Below, piece by piece: positions 8,054 through 15,940 of a DNA stretch of 64,000 nt. The notes below the pieces were generated by a model. That model saw nothing but the letters and a program-made list of their open reading frames with translations, ran no database searches and had not been told where the DNA came from. The position numbers were made by a program, and so were the translations under genes. Positions within the stretch are counted from its first letter, which is position 1, and every line of letters begins with the position of its first letter. This stretch comes from an uncultured Chryseobacterium sp. (GTDB lineage: Bacteria; Bacteroidota; Bacteroidia; Flavobacteriales; Weeksellaceae): positions 1-64,000 of the forward strand of contig CAJYRQ010000035.1 of NCBI GenBank assembly GCA_913777465.1, written 5' to 3'.

Positions 8054-8110
8054 AAAAAATAGCCTCCCTTACAGGAGGCCGTAAAAACACAAATGATGAA
8101 AAAAATCTAT
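8054..8110 (-). terminator. Conserved U-rich block plus terminator, copy D of the hairpin-terminator family
   Basis: Minus strand: hairpin TTCAG-TGCACT-CTGAA, then a block identical over 24 bases to copy C (includes TTTTTTTCATCATTTGTGTT), then stem GCCTCC/GGAGGC with seven T. Here the unit follows a small open frame (8151-8321), so it may be that gene's 3' UTR and terminator, or a separate RNA made from it by processing. Confidence 0.55.
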
Positions 8111-8150
8111 TCAGAGTGCACTGAACAGAGCTTTTCTGTGGCAACGGCCA

Positions 8151-8321
8151 CTATATTTTTGTTCTACAATATTTCTTCCAGTGCGGATGATTGTTGTAGT
8201 ATAAAAAACCTGATCTACAGCTTCTTTTCTGAAGCAGGTGAGAAAGCCCAAAGATAACAAGCATTAATGAGATAAGCAAAATAGTAAGCATTAAAATTAA
8301 AGAAAAATCAAAATTTTCCAT
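8151..8321 (-). CDS. Small single-pass membrane protein, 56 aa
   Basis: A short frame: ATG at 8321, stop TAG at 8151. The N terminus MENFDFSL leads into one hydrophobic helix of about 21 residues (LILMLTILLISLMLVIFGL), followed by a basic, aromatic tail QKRSCRSGFLYYNNHPHWKKYCRTKI. The layout (acidic outside, helix, positively charged tail) fits an inner-membrane microprotein. It is not recognised. A strong terminator follows at once (copy D). The opposite strand also has an open frame (8093-8257), but it looks random, so this strand is preferred. Confidence 0.62.
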   Translation of the reverse strand: MENFDFSLILMLTILLISLMLVIFGLSHLLQKRSCRSGFLYYNNHPHWKKYCRTKI

Positions 8322-8585
8322 AGTAAAGTAGTATTTCCGTTTTTTAGCTATCTAAATTTAGCACTATTTTAGAAACATGATTAAGGTAAATTTTTAAATA
8401 TCGGTATATTTTTAATTTTCAATCAATTAAATTTCATTATGAAAATAAATATCATTTTGAGACATAATACTGGTGACCATATCATAAAAGAGATGTTTTG
8501 TGTACTTTATTGAAAGAATAGCAGGGATAGTTGCCATTTAAAGGGAAATTATAAGCATTCTTATTCTTAAGATATCAATAGTCAT

Positions 8586-8613
8586 AAAAAAAATCCTGCC
8601 GTTTCAGGCAGGA
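8586..8613 (-). terminator. Intrinsic terminator of the secreted 146-aa protein gene
   Basis: Stem TCCTGCC / GGCAGGA with eight T on the minus strand, 24 bases past the stop at 8637. Confidence 0.85.
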
Positions 8614-8636
8614 CTTCTCATATGTATTGGTCAGAT

Positions 8637-9077
8637 TTATTCTTCCCAGGTAACCGGAATATAGATCGTGACATAACCGTCTGCATCCACCTGAGCATCC
8701 GATACCTCAGCTGTTACAGAGCCGTACCCTGCCCAGCCGCCTTGTCCCTGCATCGCGGTAAAAGTATAGTTTCCGGCAGGAAGATCATCAAAATAAGCGG
8801 GCAATGTCTGGAAACCACCGCCGTAATACGTGTCATAACTCTGCCCGGTTACCGTATTGGTAGCGATAAAGCTTCCTACATCATAGCTCCCGGAAAGGGT
8901 TTTTCCTCCATTCTGCCCTAAAAGGCCGTAACGGATCTTATACGTTTTTACTTTTGCGGCTTCTTTAGAAGTTTCTTCCGGTTTAGCCGGATGGTTTCCG
9001 TACGTGGAAAAGGAACTTCCGATCATTATAACACCTGCAGCAAGCAGCGTTTTTACTACTGAATTTTTCATACTCAT
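8637..9077 (-). CDS. Secreted hypothetical protein, about 146 aa
   Basis: Starts at ATG 9077 (MSMKNSVVKT) or two codons later at 9071. The upstream in-frame TTG at 9095 lies inside the promoter box and is rejected. A signal peptide (KTLLAAGVIMIGSSFSTYG) precedes a mature part of about 120 residues rich in Gly, Tyr, Thr and Val that looks all-beta (alternating patterns such as YKIRYGLLGQNGGKTLSGSY, ending in VTIYIPVTWEE). I do not recognise a family. It is likely periplasmic or secreted. Single gene with its own promoter and terminator. Confidence 0.72.
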   Translation of the reverse strand: MSMKNSVVKTLLAAGVIMIGSSFSTYGNHPAKPEETSKEAAKVKTYKIRYGLLGQNGGKTLSGSYDVGSFIATNTVTGQSYDTYYGGGFQTLPAYFDDLPAGNYTFTAMQGQGGWAGYGSVTAEVSDAQVDADGYVTIYIPVTWEE

Positions 9078-9092
9078 ATAATTTAGGTAAAG

Positions 9093-9100
9093 CAAAAATA
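9093..9100 (-). promoter_or_regulatory. TATTTTTG -7 element of the 146-aa secreted protein gene
   Basis: Exact TAnnTTTG match on the minus strand, ending 15 bases before ATG 9077; it decides against the TTG start at 9095. Confidence 0.5.
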
Positions 9101-9346
9101 ATCAATTCATATTAATTCAAACACCCGGGAAAATTAAGAAAAAGTTACATTTCTAAAAAATGCCACGCTCTAACAAAACGTCCTGAAATCAGTAATTCAA
9201 TTTTATTTATAATTCAAAGCCGGGAGAATATTAATACTTTTTGATCTTTTTTAACATTGCTTAACGAACTTTGGCTTCATAATTGGAAACAGTATTAGAT
9301 CAAAGTCAGGTTGGCTTAACATCCTTACGTTATAAAAATTTGAATT

Positions 9347-9889
9347 ATGAGAAATATAGTGTTGACAGGATTAGTGTCGGTTTTTTTACTGACGGCCTGT
9401 AAGAAAGATGAACAGATCGCCGAGCAACAATCATTGGAACAACAGAAAATGGAGTTCCAGATGAGGCAGTTGGAAATAGAAAAACAGAAGCTGGCCATCG
9501 AAAAAGAAAAGATGGCTTATGAAGCACAGAAGAAAGCAGACAGTATTGCTGAAATGCAGAAGGCCAAAACAGCTGCTGCGGCAAGTGCCAGACCTCAGGT
9601 AATCAGAGAAACCCGTACCGTATACAGAGACCGGCCAAGTTCAAGCTCCAGCAGCGGAACATATGCCAATAACGGAACTTCATCTCAGACCACTACAAGG
9701 AAAAAAGGGATGAGTGAAGCGGCTAAAGGTACGATTATTGGTGCCGTAGGTGGTGCTGCATTAGGTGCCATCGTAAATAAGAAAAGCCCGGGAGCAGGTG
9801 CTGCAATTGGTGGGGTAATCGGTGGTGCTACCGGTTATACCCTAGGTAGAGCGCAGGATAGAAAAAGCGGACGGGTTCAGCCGAGATAA
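9347..9889 (+). CDS. Glycine-zipper lipoprotein with coiled coil, 180 aa
   Basis: Lipobox LTAC (Cys18) after a short signal peptide; then a long charged helix (residues 25-75, repeating QxxxMEFQMRQLEIEKQKLAIEKEK), which should form a coiled coil; a Ser-rich linker (95-115); and a C-terminal glycine zipper, KGTIIGAVGGAALGAIVNKK and AAIGGVIGGATGYTLG (about 127-170), the pattern of YMGG/17-kDa-antigen-like membrane-inserting hairpins. Likely an outer-membrane-anchored stress or envelope protein. Single gene ending at a strong terminator. Confidence 0.82.
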   Translation: MRNIVLTGLVSVFLLTACKKDEQIAEQQSLEQQKMEFQMRQLEIEKQKLAIEKEKMAYEAQKKADSIAEMQKAKTAAAASARPQVIRETRTVYRDRPSSSSSSGTYANNGTSSQTTTRKKGMSEAAKGTIIGAVGGAALGAIVNKKSPGAGAAIGGVIGGATGYTLGRAQDRKSGRVQPR

Positions 9890-9906
9890 TAATTTGATCA
9901 TAACAT

Positions 9907-9940
9907 AAAAAGATTGCTTATTTTTAAGCAATCTTTTTTT
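9907..9940 (+). terminator. Intrinsic terminator that abuts the next start codon
   Basis: Perfect 10-bp stem AGATTGCTTA / TAAGCAATCT and seven T, ending at 9940; the ATG of the next gene is at 9941. Confidence 0.88.
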
Positions 9941-11581
9941 ATGCTGTTAATTTTCCTTTCCACTATTCTTCTGATTCCTGTTTTTATGGGACTGGGAAAT
10001 ATTGTAAACCGATTTTCAGGAGAACCTTTTCAGGGCATATCCGGGCATATTTTCCCGGGAATTTTAGGAATCAGTATATTCTGGGCGGTCCTGTCATTTT
10101 TTATTTCTTTAAATATATACGTTGAAATTCTTACGGTTATATATGGGCTTTTCTGTTTTTTCAGGAATAAATTATATTTAACGTTCTTCCTGCTTTCGAA
10201 AAAAGAAACTCTACTCATCTGCTTCATTACATCCATTATTTTATTCTGTGGATCTTTCTATCCTTATATCCTGGATCATTTTGGATATTATGTTCCTACT
10301 GTAAAATGGCTTACCGAATTCGGACTGGTGAAAGGAATAGCCAACCTGGATCTTACGTTAGGACAAATGTCGGTCTGGCATATTTTCCAGGCCGGGTTTT
10401 ATAATTTCTCCGATCCGTACTTAAGAATGAACACGATTTTACTGGTTATTTATACTTTGTACATTGTGGAATATAAAAGCTGGAGCCAGCTTTGTTTCGT
10501 TCCGGTTTTATTATTATTTTCACAGTCCCCGAGCCCTGATCTGCCTGTTATTATTTTTTCATTAATTATCCTCAATGAAATCCTGAAGAATAATAGAAAT
10601 ATTGGATTCCTGTTTACTTTTTCGGTATTTGTTTTTGCCATAAAACCGACGATGATCTGGCTTCCGCTGTTGAGTTTCCTCTACTCTGTTTTCATTGATA
10701 AATCCAGATTTACGGCTCTGATTCCCGGCTTTCTGCTGGTCCTGTTGTTCTTCATGAAAAACATCTGGACCTTTGGTTATCCGGTTTTTCCCATTGCCAT
10801 CGTTGATCTGAATGCAAGCTGGAAACCCAGTCCGGAGATTCTGAAAAATTCTTCACAGTTTGCGATTCAGAAAACCTACGACATGCAGTATTCTTATCAG
10901 GAGATCCGGGAATTTTCCCTATTCGATTATATTAAAAACTGGCTTTTTCTGGAAGGCATCAAATCAAAAATAAATATCCTTTTTATCATGAGTCTGATTG
11001 GTTTTGTTATTTTTAGTTATATTAAAAGAAACAGGATTGTGAATCTGATCTGCATTTCAATTGTGGTTAAAAGCATATTAATCCTTCTTTTCTCCGCCCA
11101 GTACCGTTTTTTTATCGATGTCTTTTTTGTGATCTTTTTTGTGGTTTCTGCCGATTATTTTACCCGTAAGAAATCAATTGCTGTATTTTCCCTGTTGAGC
11201 ATTATATTCATCGCATGCATAATGCTGCCCGACTTTCTCCGGATTTACCTTCCAAGCTTTAGACCCGGGAATTTTATGGGTAAATTTGAATTAAATCAGC
11301 TTTACCGTCCTTCAGTTTATCAGTATAAAACTTACACGCCTTACCAACTGGGAAATTTAAAATTTAATGTTTCAAAAAAATACCCCTATAATTTCGATAC
11401 GGAACTTCCGGCAATTTCCGAAAGCTATATTTTCGATGATATAAAAGCCGGAATTTTCCCACAGCTGATTGATCCTCAAAAGGTAGAAAAAGGATTTATC
11501 TGGAAAAAATTAGATCCGGAAGAAGAAAAAGCAGGGCATCATATAATTAATTCCATCAAAGATTCGTATAAACAGAACTGA
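9941..11581 (+). CDS. Polytopic inner-membrane protein, LIC_10190 / GT-C-like, 546 aa
   Basis: About a dozen hydrophobic helices cover the first 420 residues, followed by a soluble C-terminal part of about 120 residues (from SFRPGNFMGKF). The arrangement and the DHFGYYVPTVKWL stretch after the third helix recall LIC_10190-type membrane proteins, a GT-C-like group tied to glycan assembly; this is a memory-based guess. The start is ATG 9941, directly after the T-run of the previous gene's terminator; the in-frame TTG at 9914 lies inside the terminator stem and is rejected. No separate promoter was found, so read-through or a promoter inside the previous gene is needed. Confidence 0.7.
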   Translation: MLLIFLSTILLIPVFMGLGNIVNRFSGEPFQGISGHIFPGILGISIFWAVLSFFISLNIYVEILTVIYGLFCFFRNKLYLTFFLLSKKETLLICFITSIILFCGSFYPYILDHFGYYVPTVKWLTEFGLVKGIANLDLTLGQMSVWHIFQAGFYNFSDPYLRMNTILLVIYTLYIVEYKSWSQLCFVPVLLLFSQSPSPDLPVIIFSLIILNEILKNNRNIGFLFTFSVFVFAIKPTMIWLPLLSFLYSVFIDKSRFTALIPGFLLVLLFFMKNIWTFGYPVFPIAIVDLNASWKPSPEILKNSSQFAIQKTYDMQYSYQEIREFSLFDYIKNWLFLEGIKSKINILFIMSLIGFVIFSYIKRNRIVNLICISIVVKSILILLFSAQYRFFIDVFFVIFFVVSADYFTRKKSIAVFSLLSIIFIACIMLPDFLRIYLPSFRPGNFMGKFELNQLYRPSVYQYKTYTPYQLGNLKFNVSKKYPYNFDTELPAISESYIFDDIKAGIFPQLIDPQKVEKGFIWKKLDPEEEKAGHHIINSIKDSYKQN

Positions 11582-11614
11582 ATTTTATTGCATTTCCATC
11601 TGGATAAAAAGCCT

Positions 11615-11622
11615 TAAATTTG
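11615..11622 (+). promoter_or_regulatory. TAAATTTG -7 element of aroC
   Basis: Exact consensus, ending only four bases before the ATG at 11627, so transcription should begin at or next to the start codon (nearly leaderless). Confidence 0.55.
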
Positions 11623-11626
11623 TGTC

Positions 11627-12697
11627 ATGTTAAATACTCTAGGTAATCTTCTCAGTCTTACAACATTCGGAGAGAGTCATGGTCTGGCTTACGGTGGCAT
11701 CATCAATAATTTTCCGGCAGGGTTAACGGTTGATCTCAATAAAATCCAGTACGAACTGGATCGCAGAAAACCGGGGCAGTCTGCCATTGTTACCCAAAGA
11801 AAAGAAAGCGATACGGTAAAATTCCTGTCGGGGATCTTTGACGGGAAAACCACGGGAACTCCGATCGGCTTTATCGTCGAAAATGAAAATCAGAAATCGA
11901 AGGACTATGATCATATTGCCAATTCGTACCGTCCCAGCCATGCCGATTTTACCTACGACCAGAAATTCGGGATCAGGGATTACCGCGGGGGCGGAAAGTC
12001 TTCTGCCCGGGAAACCATCAACTGGGTGGTAGCCGGAGCGCTGGCCAAGCAGCTGCTGTCCGGGATTGAAATCAATGCCTATGTTTCGTCGGTAGGGGAT
12101 ATTTTCTGCGAGAAACCGTATCAGGCACTGGATTTTTCTCAGACTGAAAGCAATGAAGTCCGTTGTCCGGATGCTGAAACGGCGGAAAGAATGATCGGGA
12201 GGATCAAAGAGATCAAAAAAGAAGGCAACACCATTGGTGGAACCATTACCTGTGTCATCAAAAATGTTCCGGTGGGAATCGGTGAGCCCGTTTTCTCCAA
12301 GCTTCAGGCGGAACTGGGAAAAGCAATGCTCAACATCAACGCTGCAAAAGGTTTTGAATATGGGAGCGGATTCTGCGGGGCAAAGATGACCGGGAAAGAG
12401 CACAATGATCTTTTCAGCGAAGATTTTACTACAAAATCCAATCTTTCGGGAGGAATCCAGGGCGGAATTTCCAATGGGATGGATATCTATTTCCGGGTCG
12501 CTTTTAAGCCGGTGGCTACCATTTTAAGGCCTCAGGAAAGTGTCGACAAAGAAGGGAACTCTGTAATTGTAGAGGGAAAAGGCCGTCATGACCCGTGTGT
12601 TCTTCCGAGAGCCGTTCCTGTAGTGGAAAGCTTAGCCGCTTTTGTGCTGGCTGATTTATTTCTGATCAACAAAACAAGAAACATCAACAATTTTTAA
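11627..12697 (+). CDS. aroC: Chorismate synthase, 356 aa
   Basis: Last step of the shikimate pathway: EPSP to chorismate, using reduced FMN, in the cytoplasm. Family signatures are all present: FGESHG near residue 15, [17 protein letters not shown] (about 47-63), the FMN/phosphate-binding [17 protein letters not shown] (about 118-134), [11 protein letters not shown], and [16 protein letters not shown] near 325. Length is normal (about 355). A TAAATTTG promoter lies four bases ahead of the ATG. The thioredoxin-like gene follows 17 bases later and is probably co-transcribed. Confidence 0.97.
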   Translation: MLNTLGNLLSLTTFGESHGLAYGGIINNFPAGLTVDLNKIQYELDRRKPGQSAIVTQRKESDTVKFLSGIFDGKTTGTPIGFIVENENQKSKDYDHIANSYRPSHADFTYDQKFGIRDYRGGGKSSARETINWVVAGALAKQLLSGIEINAYVSSVGDIFCEKPYQALDFSQTESNEVRCPDAETAERMIGRIKEIKKEGNTIGGTITCVIKNVPVGIGEPVFSKLQAELGKAMLNINAAKGFEYGSGFCGAKMTGKEHNDLFSEDFTTKSNLSGGIQGGISNGMDIYFRVAFKPVATILRPQESVDKEGNSVIVEGKGRHDPCVLPRAVPVVESLAAFVLADLFLINKTRNINNF

Positions 12698-12714
12698 TAT
12701 AAATATTTTTAGTA

Positions 12715-13278
12715 ATGGAAAATTACTGGGATAAAGCCATCTCTTTCGAAGACTATGTGCAGACCGGAAGACAAAGATTAGAAAACCCTGCCAACCAGCA
12801 GGAAACCGATTATAAACCTTATTATGAACTTGGGCTTCAGCGAATCGAGAGAACCCTGAAAAAATATGCTGCGGATGAAGAGCAGCTGAAAGAACTTGCT
12901 TCTAAGAATTTCGACGGAAAAATCTTAATTATTTCCGAGGTTTGGTGTGGTGATGCAAGCTCCACCGTTCCGGCTCTGGTTAAATTTTTCGAAGGGAAAA
13001 ATGAAGTGAGAATTTTCCTGAGAGACAGCGACAAAAGCCTGATTAATCAGTTTCTTACCAACGGCACCGAATCCATCCCGAAAGTAGTGATCCTGAACAG
13101 CGATTTCAGTGTAAAAGGTTCATGGGGCCCGCGTCCGGAATACGGAAGGCAGCTGCTGGCGAAATTTAAAGCGGATCCTGAAAATTATACAAGAGAACAG
13201 TTTTATAATGACCTCCAGCTCTATTATGCTAAAAACAGGGGAAAAGATGCCGTCCAGGAAATCCTTGAATTGCTGTAA
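12715..13278 (+). CDS. Thioredoxin-fold protein with WCGD in place of CxxC, 187 aa
   Basis: Residues 65-170 follow the thioredoxin fold: strand KILIISEVWCGDAS, then a helix and the cis-Pro region ESIPKVVILN with GSWGPRP after it. The usual WCxxC is WCGD (single Cys78), so ordinary two-Cys disulfide exchange is not possible; a one-Cys or non-redox role is inferred. An N-terminal helical part (1-60) precedes the fold. No signal peptide, so cytoplasmic. This WCGD subfamily is seen in other Bacteroidota as I recall. Located 17 bases after aroC and 85 before a TlpA gene. Confidence 0.82.
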   Translation: MENYWDKAISFEDYVQTGRQRLENPANQQETDYKPYYELGLQRIERTLKKYAADEEQLKELASKNFDGKILIISEVWCGDASSTVPALVKFFEGKNEVRIFLRDSDKSLINQFLTNGTESIPKVVILNSDFSVKGSWGPRPEYGRQLLAKFKADPENYTREQFYNDLQLYYAKNRGKDAVQEILELL

Positions 13279-13363
13279 CCATCATTTTATTTTAGAACGA
13301 TCTTCGGAAATCCGGTACTGATCAAACTTTTTACTTTTAAAAATAATTTTATCCAGCATAAGA

Positions 13364-13903
13364 ATGAAGAAAAACATCATTTACCTTATCCTGATTGCCC
13401 TGATTGCCGTAATTGCTTTTGTGCCGGGAGTGAAAGAGAAACTGCAGGACACTTTTTTCCCGATAGCAGCCATTGAAAATGCCGTTCATATTGATGATGC
13501 AGATTATGACATCGAACTGCAGGGAATCAATGTTCCGAGTACCAACCTTAACACCTTTAAGGGGAAAGCGGTATTTCTGAATTTCTGGGGAACCTGGTGC
13601 CCGCCATGCCGTAAGGAATGGCCATCGATCCAAAAGCTGTACGATACCCGGAAAGAGCATGTAAGCTTTGTTCTGATTGCCATGAACGATCAGGAGGATG
13701 CGGTAAGGAAATTTTTAAAGGAAAACAATTACAACGTTCCCGTCTATATTGCCCAAAGCCCCATCTCCGAAAAGATTCTTCCGAAAGTTTTCCCTACCAC
13801 TTATCTGCTGGATAAGGACGGCAGAATCCTGATTAAGGAAGACGCTTCAAGAGACTGGAATACAGAATCTACGCATCAGTTTATTGACAATATTATTAAA
13901 TAA
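13364..13903 (+). CDS. TlpA-family thiol-disulfide oxidoreductase, 179 aa
   Basis: N-terminal membrane anchor or signal (NIIYLILIALIAVIAFVPG), then a thioredoxin fold with the redox motif NFWGTWCPPCRKEWP (Cys79 and Cys82), and the cis-Pro segment VFPTTYLLDKDGRI. TlpA/ResA-like proteins act in the periplasm, reducing disulfides, for example in cytochrome c maturation. Same strand as the thioredoxin-like gene upstream and the YkvA gene downstream. Confidence 0.9.
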   Translation: MKKNIIYLILIALIAVIAFVPGVKEKLQDTFFPIAAIENAVHIDDADYDIELQGINVPSTNLNTFKGKAVFLNFWGTWCPPCRKEWPSIQKLYDTRKEHVSFVLIAMNDQEDAVRKFLKENNYNVPVYIAQSPISEKILPKVFPTTYLLDKDGRILIKEDASRDWNTESTHQFIDNIIK

Positions 13904-13985
13904 CTTTAACTAAAATTCACAATTTCTTGGTATAGAATTTGTGAAATATACAGGGATTAAAAAGTATTTAAAGCTGAACACAGAA

Positions 13986-14333
13986 ATGAAGTATTCTAAA
14001 TTGAACCTGGCAAAAGAAGCGATATGCCATAAAGGTTTTGTACAGAAAATCCCCGATATTTTCAGAATGGTGAAGATGTGGCGAAGAGGAGACTATCCGA
14101 TGCGCTCGCTTGATATTATTCTGCCTTTACTGGGAATGCTGTATGTAATCTCCCCTATCGATCTTCTTCCGGAAGTAGCTGTGCCGGTGATCGGCGTTCT
14201 GGATGATCTTGCGGTTTTATCGCTGGCCATCCCGAAACTGATCCGGGAAGTTGATAAATTCCTGCTTTGGGAAGCTGATCGGAAATACAACACGGCCGGT
14301 GCGAAAATCATCGACGCCGAAATTATTGAATAA
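13986..14333 (+). CDS. YkvA / DUF1232 family membrane protein, 115 aa
   Basis: The DUF1232 core is clear: two membrane segments around DIILPLLGMLYVISPIDLLPEVAVPVIGVLDDLAVLSLAI, with the family motif YxxSPIDLLPE and the following DD. Function is unknown in the family. Two starts are possible: GTG at 13941 (15 residues longer) or ATG at 13986 (MKYSKLNLAKEA); the ATG is preferred because the longer form begins directly after a promoter-like ATAGAATTTG. Ends at a strong terminator closing the aroC-led run. Confidence 0.85.
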   Translation: MKYSKLNLAKEAICHKGFVQKIPDIFRMVKMWRRGDYPMRSLDIILPLLGMLYVISPIDLLPEVAVPVIGVLDDLAVLSLAIPKLIREVDKFLLWEADRKYNTAGAKIIDAEIIE

Positions 14334-14339
14334 GTAATG

Positions 14340-14365
14340 AACCATCTTTTAAGGGATGGTTTTTT
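14340..14365 (+). terminator. Intrinsic terminator after the YkvA gene
   Basis: Stem AACCATC / GATGGTT with six T, seven bases past the stop. Confidence 0.88.
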
Positions 14366-14478
14366 CGTACCTTATATTCAGCTATTGCGTGAGATGAATT
14401 TATTCTAAAACCATAAATTAACCGCTGACTTGCGAAGCAAAATTGCCTATTCACTTTTAACCTTTCATCTCAAATCCT

Positions 14479-14486
14479 TAAATTTG
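14479..14486 (+). promoter_or_regulatory. TAAATTTG -7 element of the UMP synthase gene
   Basis: Exact consensus, 20 bases before ATG 14507. Confidence 0.55.
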
Positions 14487-14506
14487 CAAACATCTAATAA
14501 AAAATA

Positions 14507-15886
14507 ATGGAAAGTAAAAAAGAATTCTTTTTAGAATGCTACAAACTGGGCATCATCAAATTCGGAAGATTCACTTTAAAAAGCGGCATCGAAAGCCCTT
14601 TTTATGTAGACTTAAGACCTTTGGCTTCAGATCCCAAGATTTTAAAAAATCTTGCCAATTACCTGCTGGATATGCTTCCGCTGGATAATTTCGACCTGAT
14701 CTGCGGGGTTCCTTATGCCGCGCTTCCGATGGCTACGGCGATGTCTTTAGAGAGCTACATTCCGTTAATTATTAAAAGAAAAGAAGCTAAAAACTACGGT
14801 ACTAAAAAACTGATCGAAGGCATTTACCAGAAAGGGCAGAACTGCCTGTTGGTAGAAGACGTAATTACTTCCGGAAAATCTCTTATCGAAACGATTGCCG
14901 AGGTTGAGCAGGAGGACATCAAGGTGGCAGATATCGTTGTGGTTCTCGACCGGGAACAGGGCGGAAAGGAACTTCTTGAAAGCAAAGGATACCGGGTGCA
15001 TACCCTTTTCAATATTTCCGAAGTCTGCTCCATCCTTAAAGAGAACGGAGAATTGTCTGATGATGAAGTAACGAGAATCCAGGATTTTTTAAAAGGGAAC
15101 CATATTCAGTTTGAAGAAAAAACCAGGCTTTCCTATCAGGAAAAATTCGAGCATGCCCAGCATTCCGTTTCAAAAAAATTACTGGAAACGGCTTTGGCCA
15201 AAGAATCCAACCTGATTGCTTCTGCCGATGTTACCACAACTCAGGAACTGCTGGATCTCGCTGAAAAAGTAGGTCCTCACGTGATCGCCTTGAAAACGCA
15301 TATGGATATTATTTCCGATTTCGAATACGAAAAAACAATTACCCCTTTAAAAGCACTGGCGGTGAAACATAATTTTCTTCTGATGGAAGACCGCAAATTT
15401 GCAGACATCGGGAATACACAGGAACTTCAGTTTACCAGCGGTGTTTTTAAGATTACCAATTGGGCTGATTTCGTTACTTCACAGGTGATCGGCGGATTTG
15501 AATCTTTGGACTGCTTTAGAAATGTGGGCGTTGTTGCGATTATCGGGATGTCGTCCAAAGGTGCATTAACTACCAATGCGTACCGGGAGGAAGCTTTAAA
15601 AGTAGCCTCTTCGCACCCGAACGTGATCGGAGGAGTTTCCCAGAACCCGCTTCCGGACGAAATGCTGCTGTTCACTCCGGGAGTGAATCTTGCTGATTCC
15701 GGAGATGGAAAAGGACAACAGTACAATACGCCTGAACATGTCTTTAAAACCCTTCACACCGATTTCATTATTGTCGGAAGAGGGATCTACCAGGCAGAAA
15801 ATCCGGAAACGGCGGCGATGACGTACAAAAACGAAGGTTGGAACGCTTATTTAAATTCTCTGGAAAAAAAAGCAATTCAGGATTAA
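14507..15886 (+). CDS. Bifunctional UMP synthase: orotate phosphoribosyltransferase + OMP decarboxylase fusion, 459 aa
   Basis: Last two steps of UMP synthesis in one chain. Residues 1-195: OPRT (PyrE), with FTLKSGIESPFYVDLR, and the PRPP-binding loop CLLVEDVITSGKSL near 120. Residues 205-455: OMP decarboxylase (PyrF), with IALKTHMDII, catalytic LLMEDRKFADIGNT (Lys-Asp network), GMSSKGAL, FTPGVNL, GQQYN and DFIIVGRGIY. The order (OPRT first) and the DRKFADIGNT, GQQYN and MSS signatures are those of animal/plant UMPS rather than the short bacterial PyrF. Cytoplasmic; single gene with its own promoter. Confidence 0.95.
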   Translation: MESKKEFFLECYKLGIIKFGRFTLKSGIESPFYVDLRPLASDPKILKNLANYLLDMLPLDNFDLICGVPYAALPMATAMSLESYIPLIIKRKEAKNYGTKKLIEGIYQKGQNCLLVEDVITSGKSLIETIAEVEQEDIKVADIVVVLDREQGGKELLESKGYRVHTLFNISEVCSILKENGELSDDEVTRIQDFLKGNHIQFEEKTRLSYQEKFEHAQHSVSKKLLETALAKESNLIASADVTTTQELLDLAEKVGPHVIALKTHMDIISDFEYEKTITPLKALAVKHNFLLMEDRKFADIGNTQELQFTSGVFKITNWADFVTSQVIGGFESLDCFRNVGVVAIIGMSSKGALTTNAYREEALKVASSHPNVIGGVSQNPLPDEMLLFTPGVNLADSGDGKGQQYNTPEHVFKTLHTDFIIVGRGIYQAENPETAAMTYKNEGWNAYLNSLEKKAIQD

Positions 15887-15915
15887 AATCTTTACGGAAT
15901 TAATACAAAATAAGT

Positions 15916-15923
15916 TATATTTG
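15916..15923 (+). promoter_or_regulatory. TATATTTG -7 element upstream of the M1-like gene
   Basis: Exact TAnnTTTG match, 17 bases before the TTG start at 15941. Confidence 0.5.
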
Positions 15924-15940
15924 ATACTTTATCAAAGTAA

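Noticed and set aside
8093-8257. Plus-strand frame of 54 codons starting MMKKIYSE, beginning in conserved element D
   Set aside because: It runs antisense to a better small membrane gene and its start lies in a block better explained as a minus-strand terminator region; the matching start in copy C gives an unrelated peptide.
9914-9940. TTG at 9914 as start of the 546-aa membrane protein
   Set aside because: It lies inside the stem of a strong terminator; ATG 9941 directly begins the first membrane helix.
11723-12403. Minus-strand frame of 226 codons antisense to aroC
   Set aside because: Shadow of the chorismate synthase reading frame.
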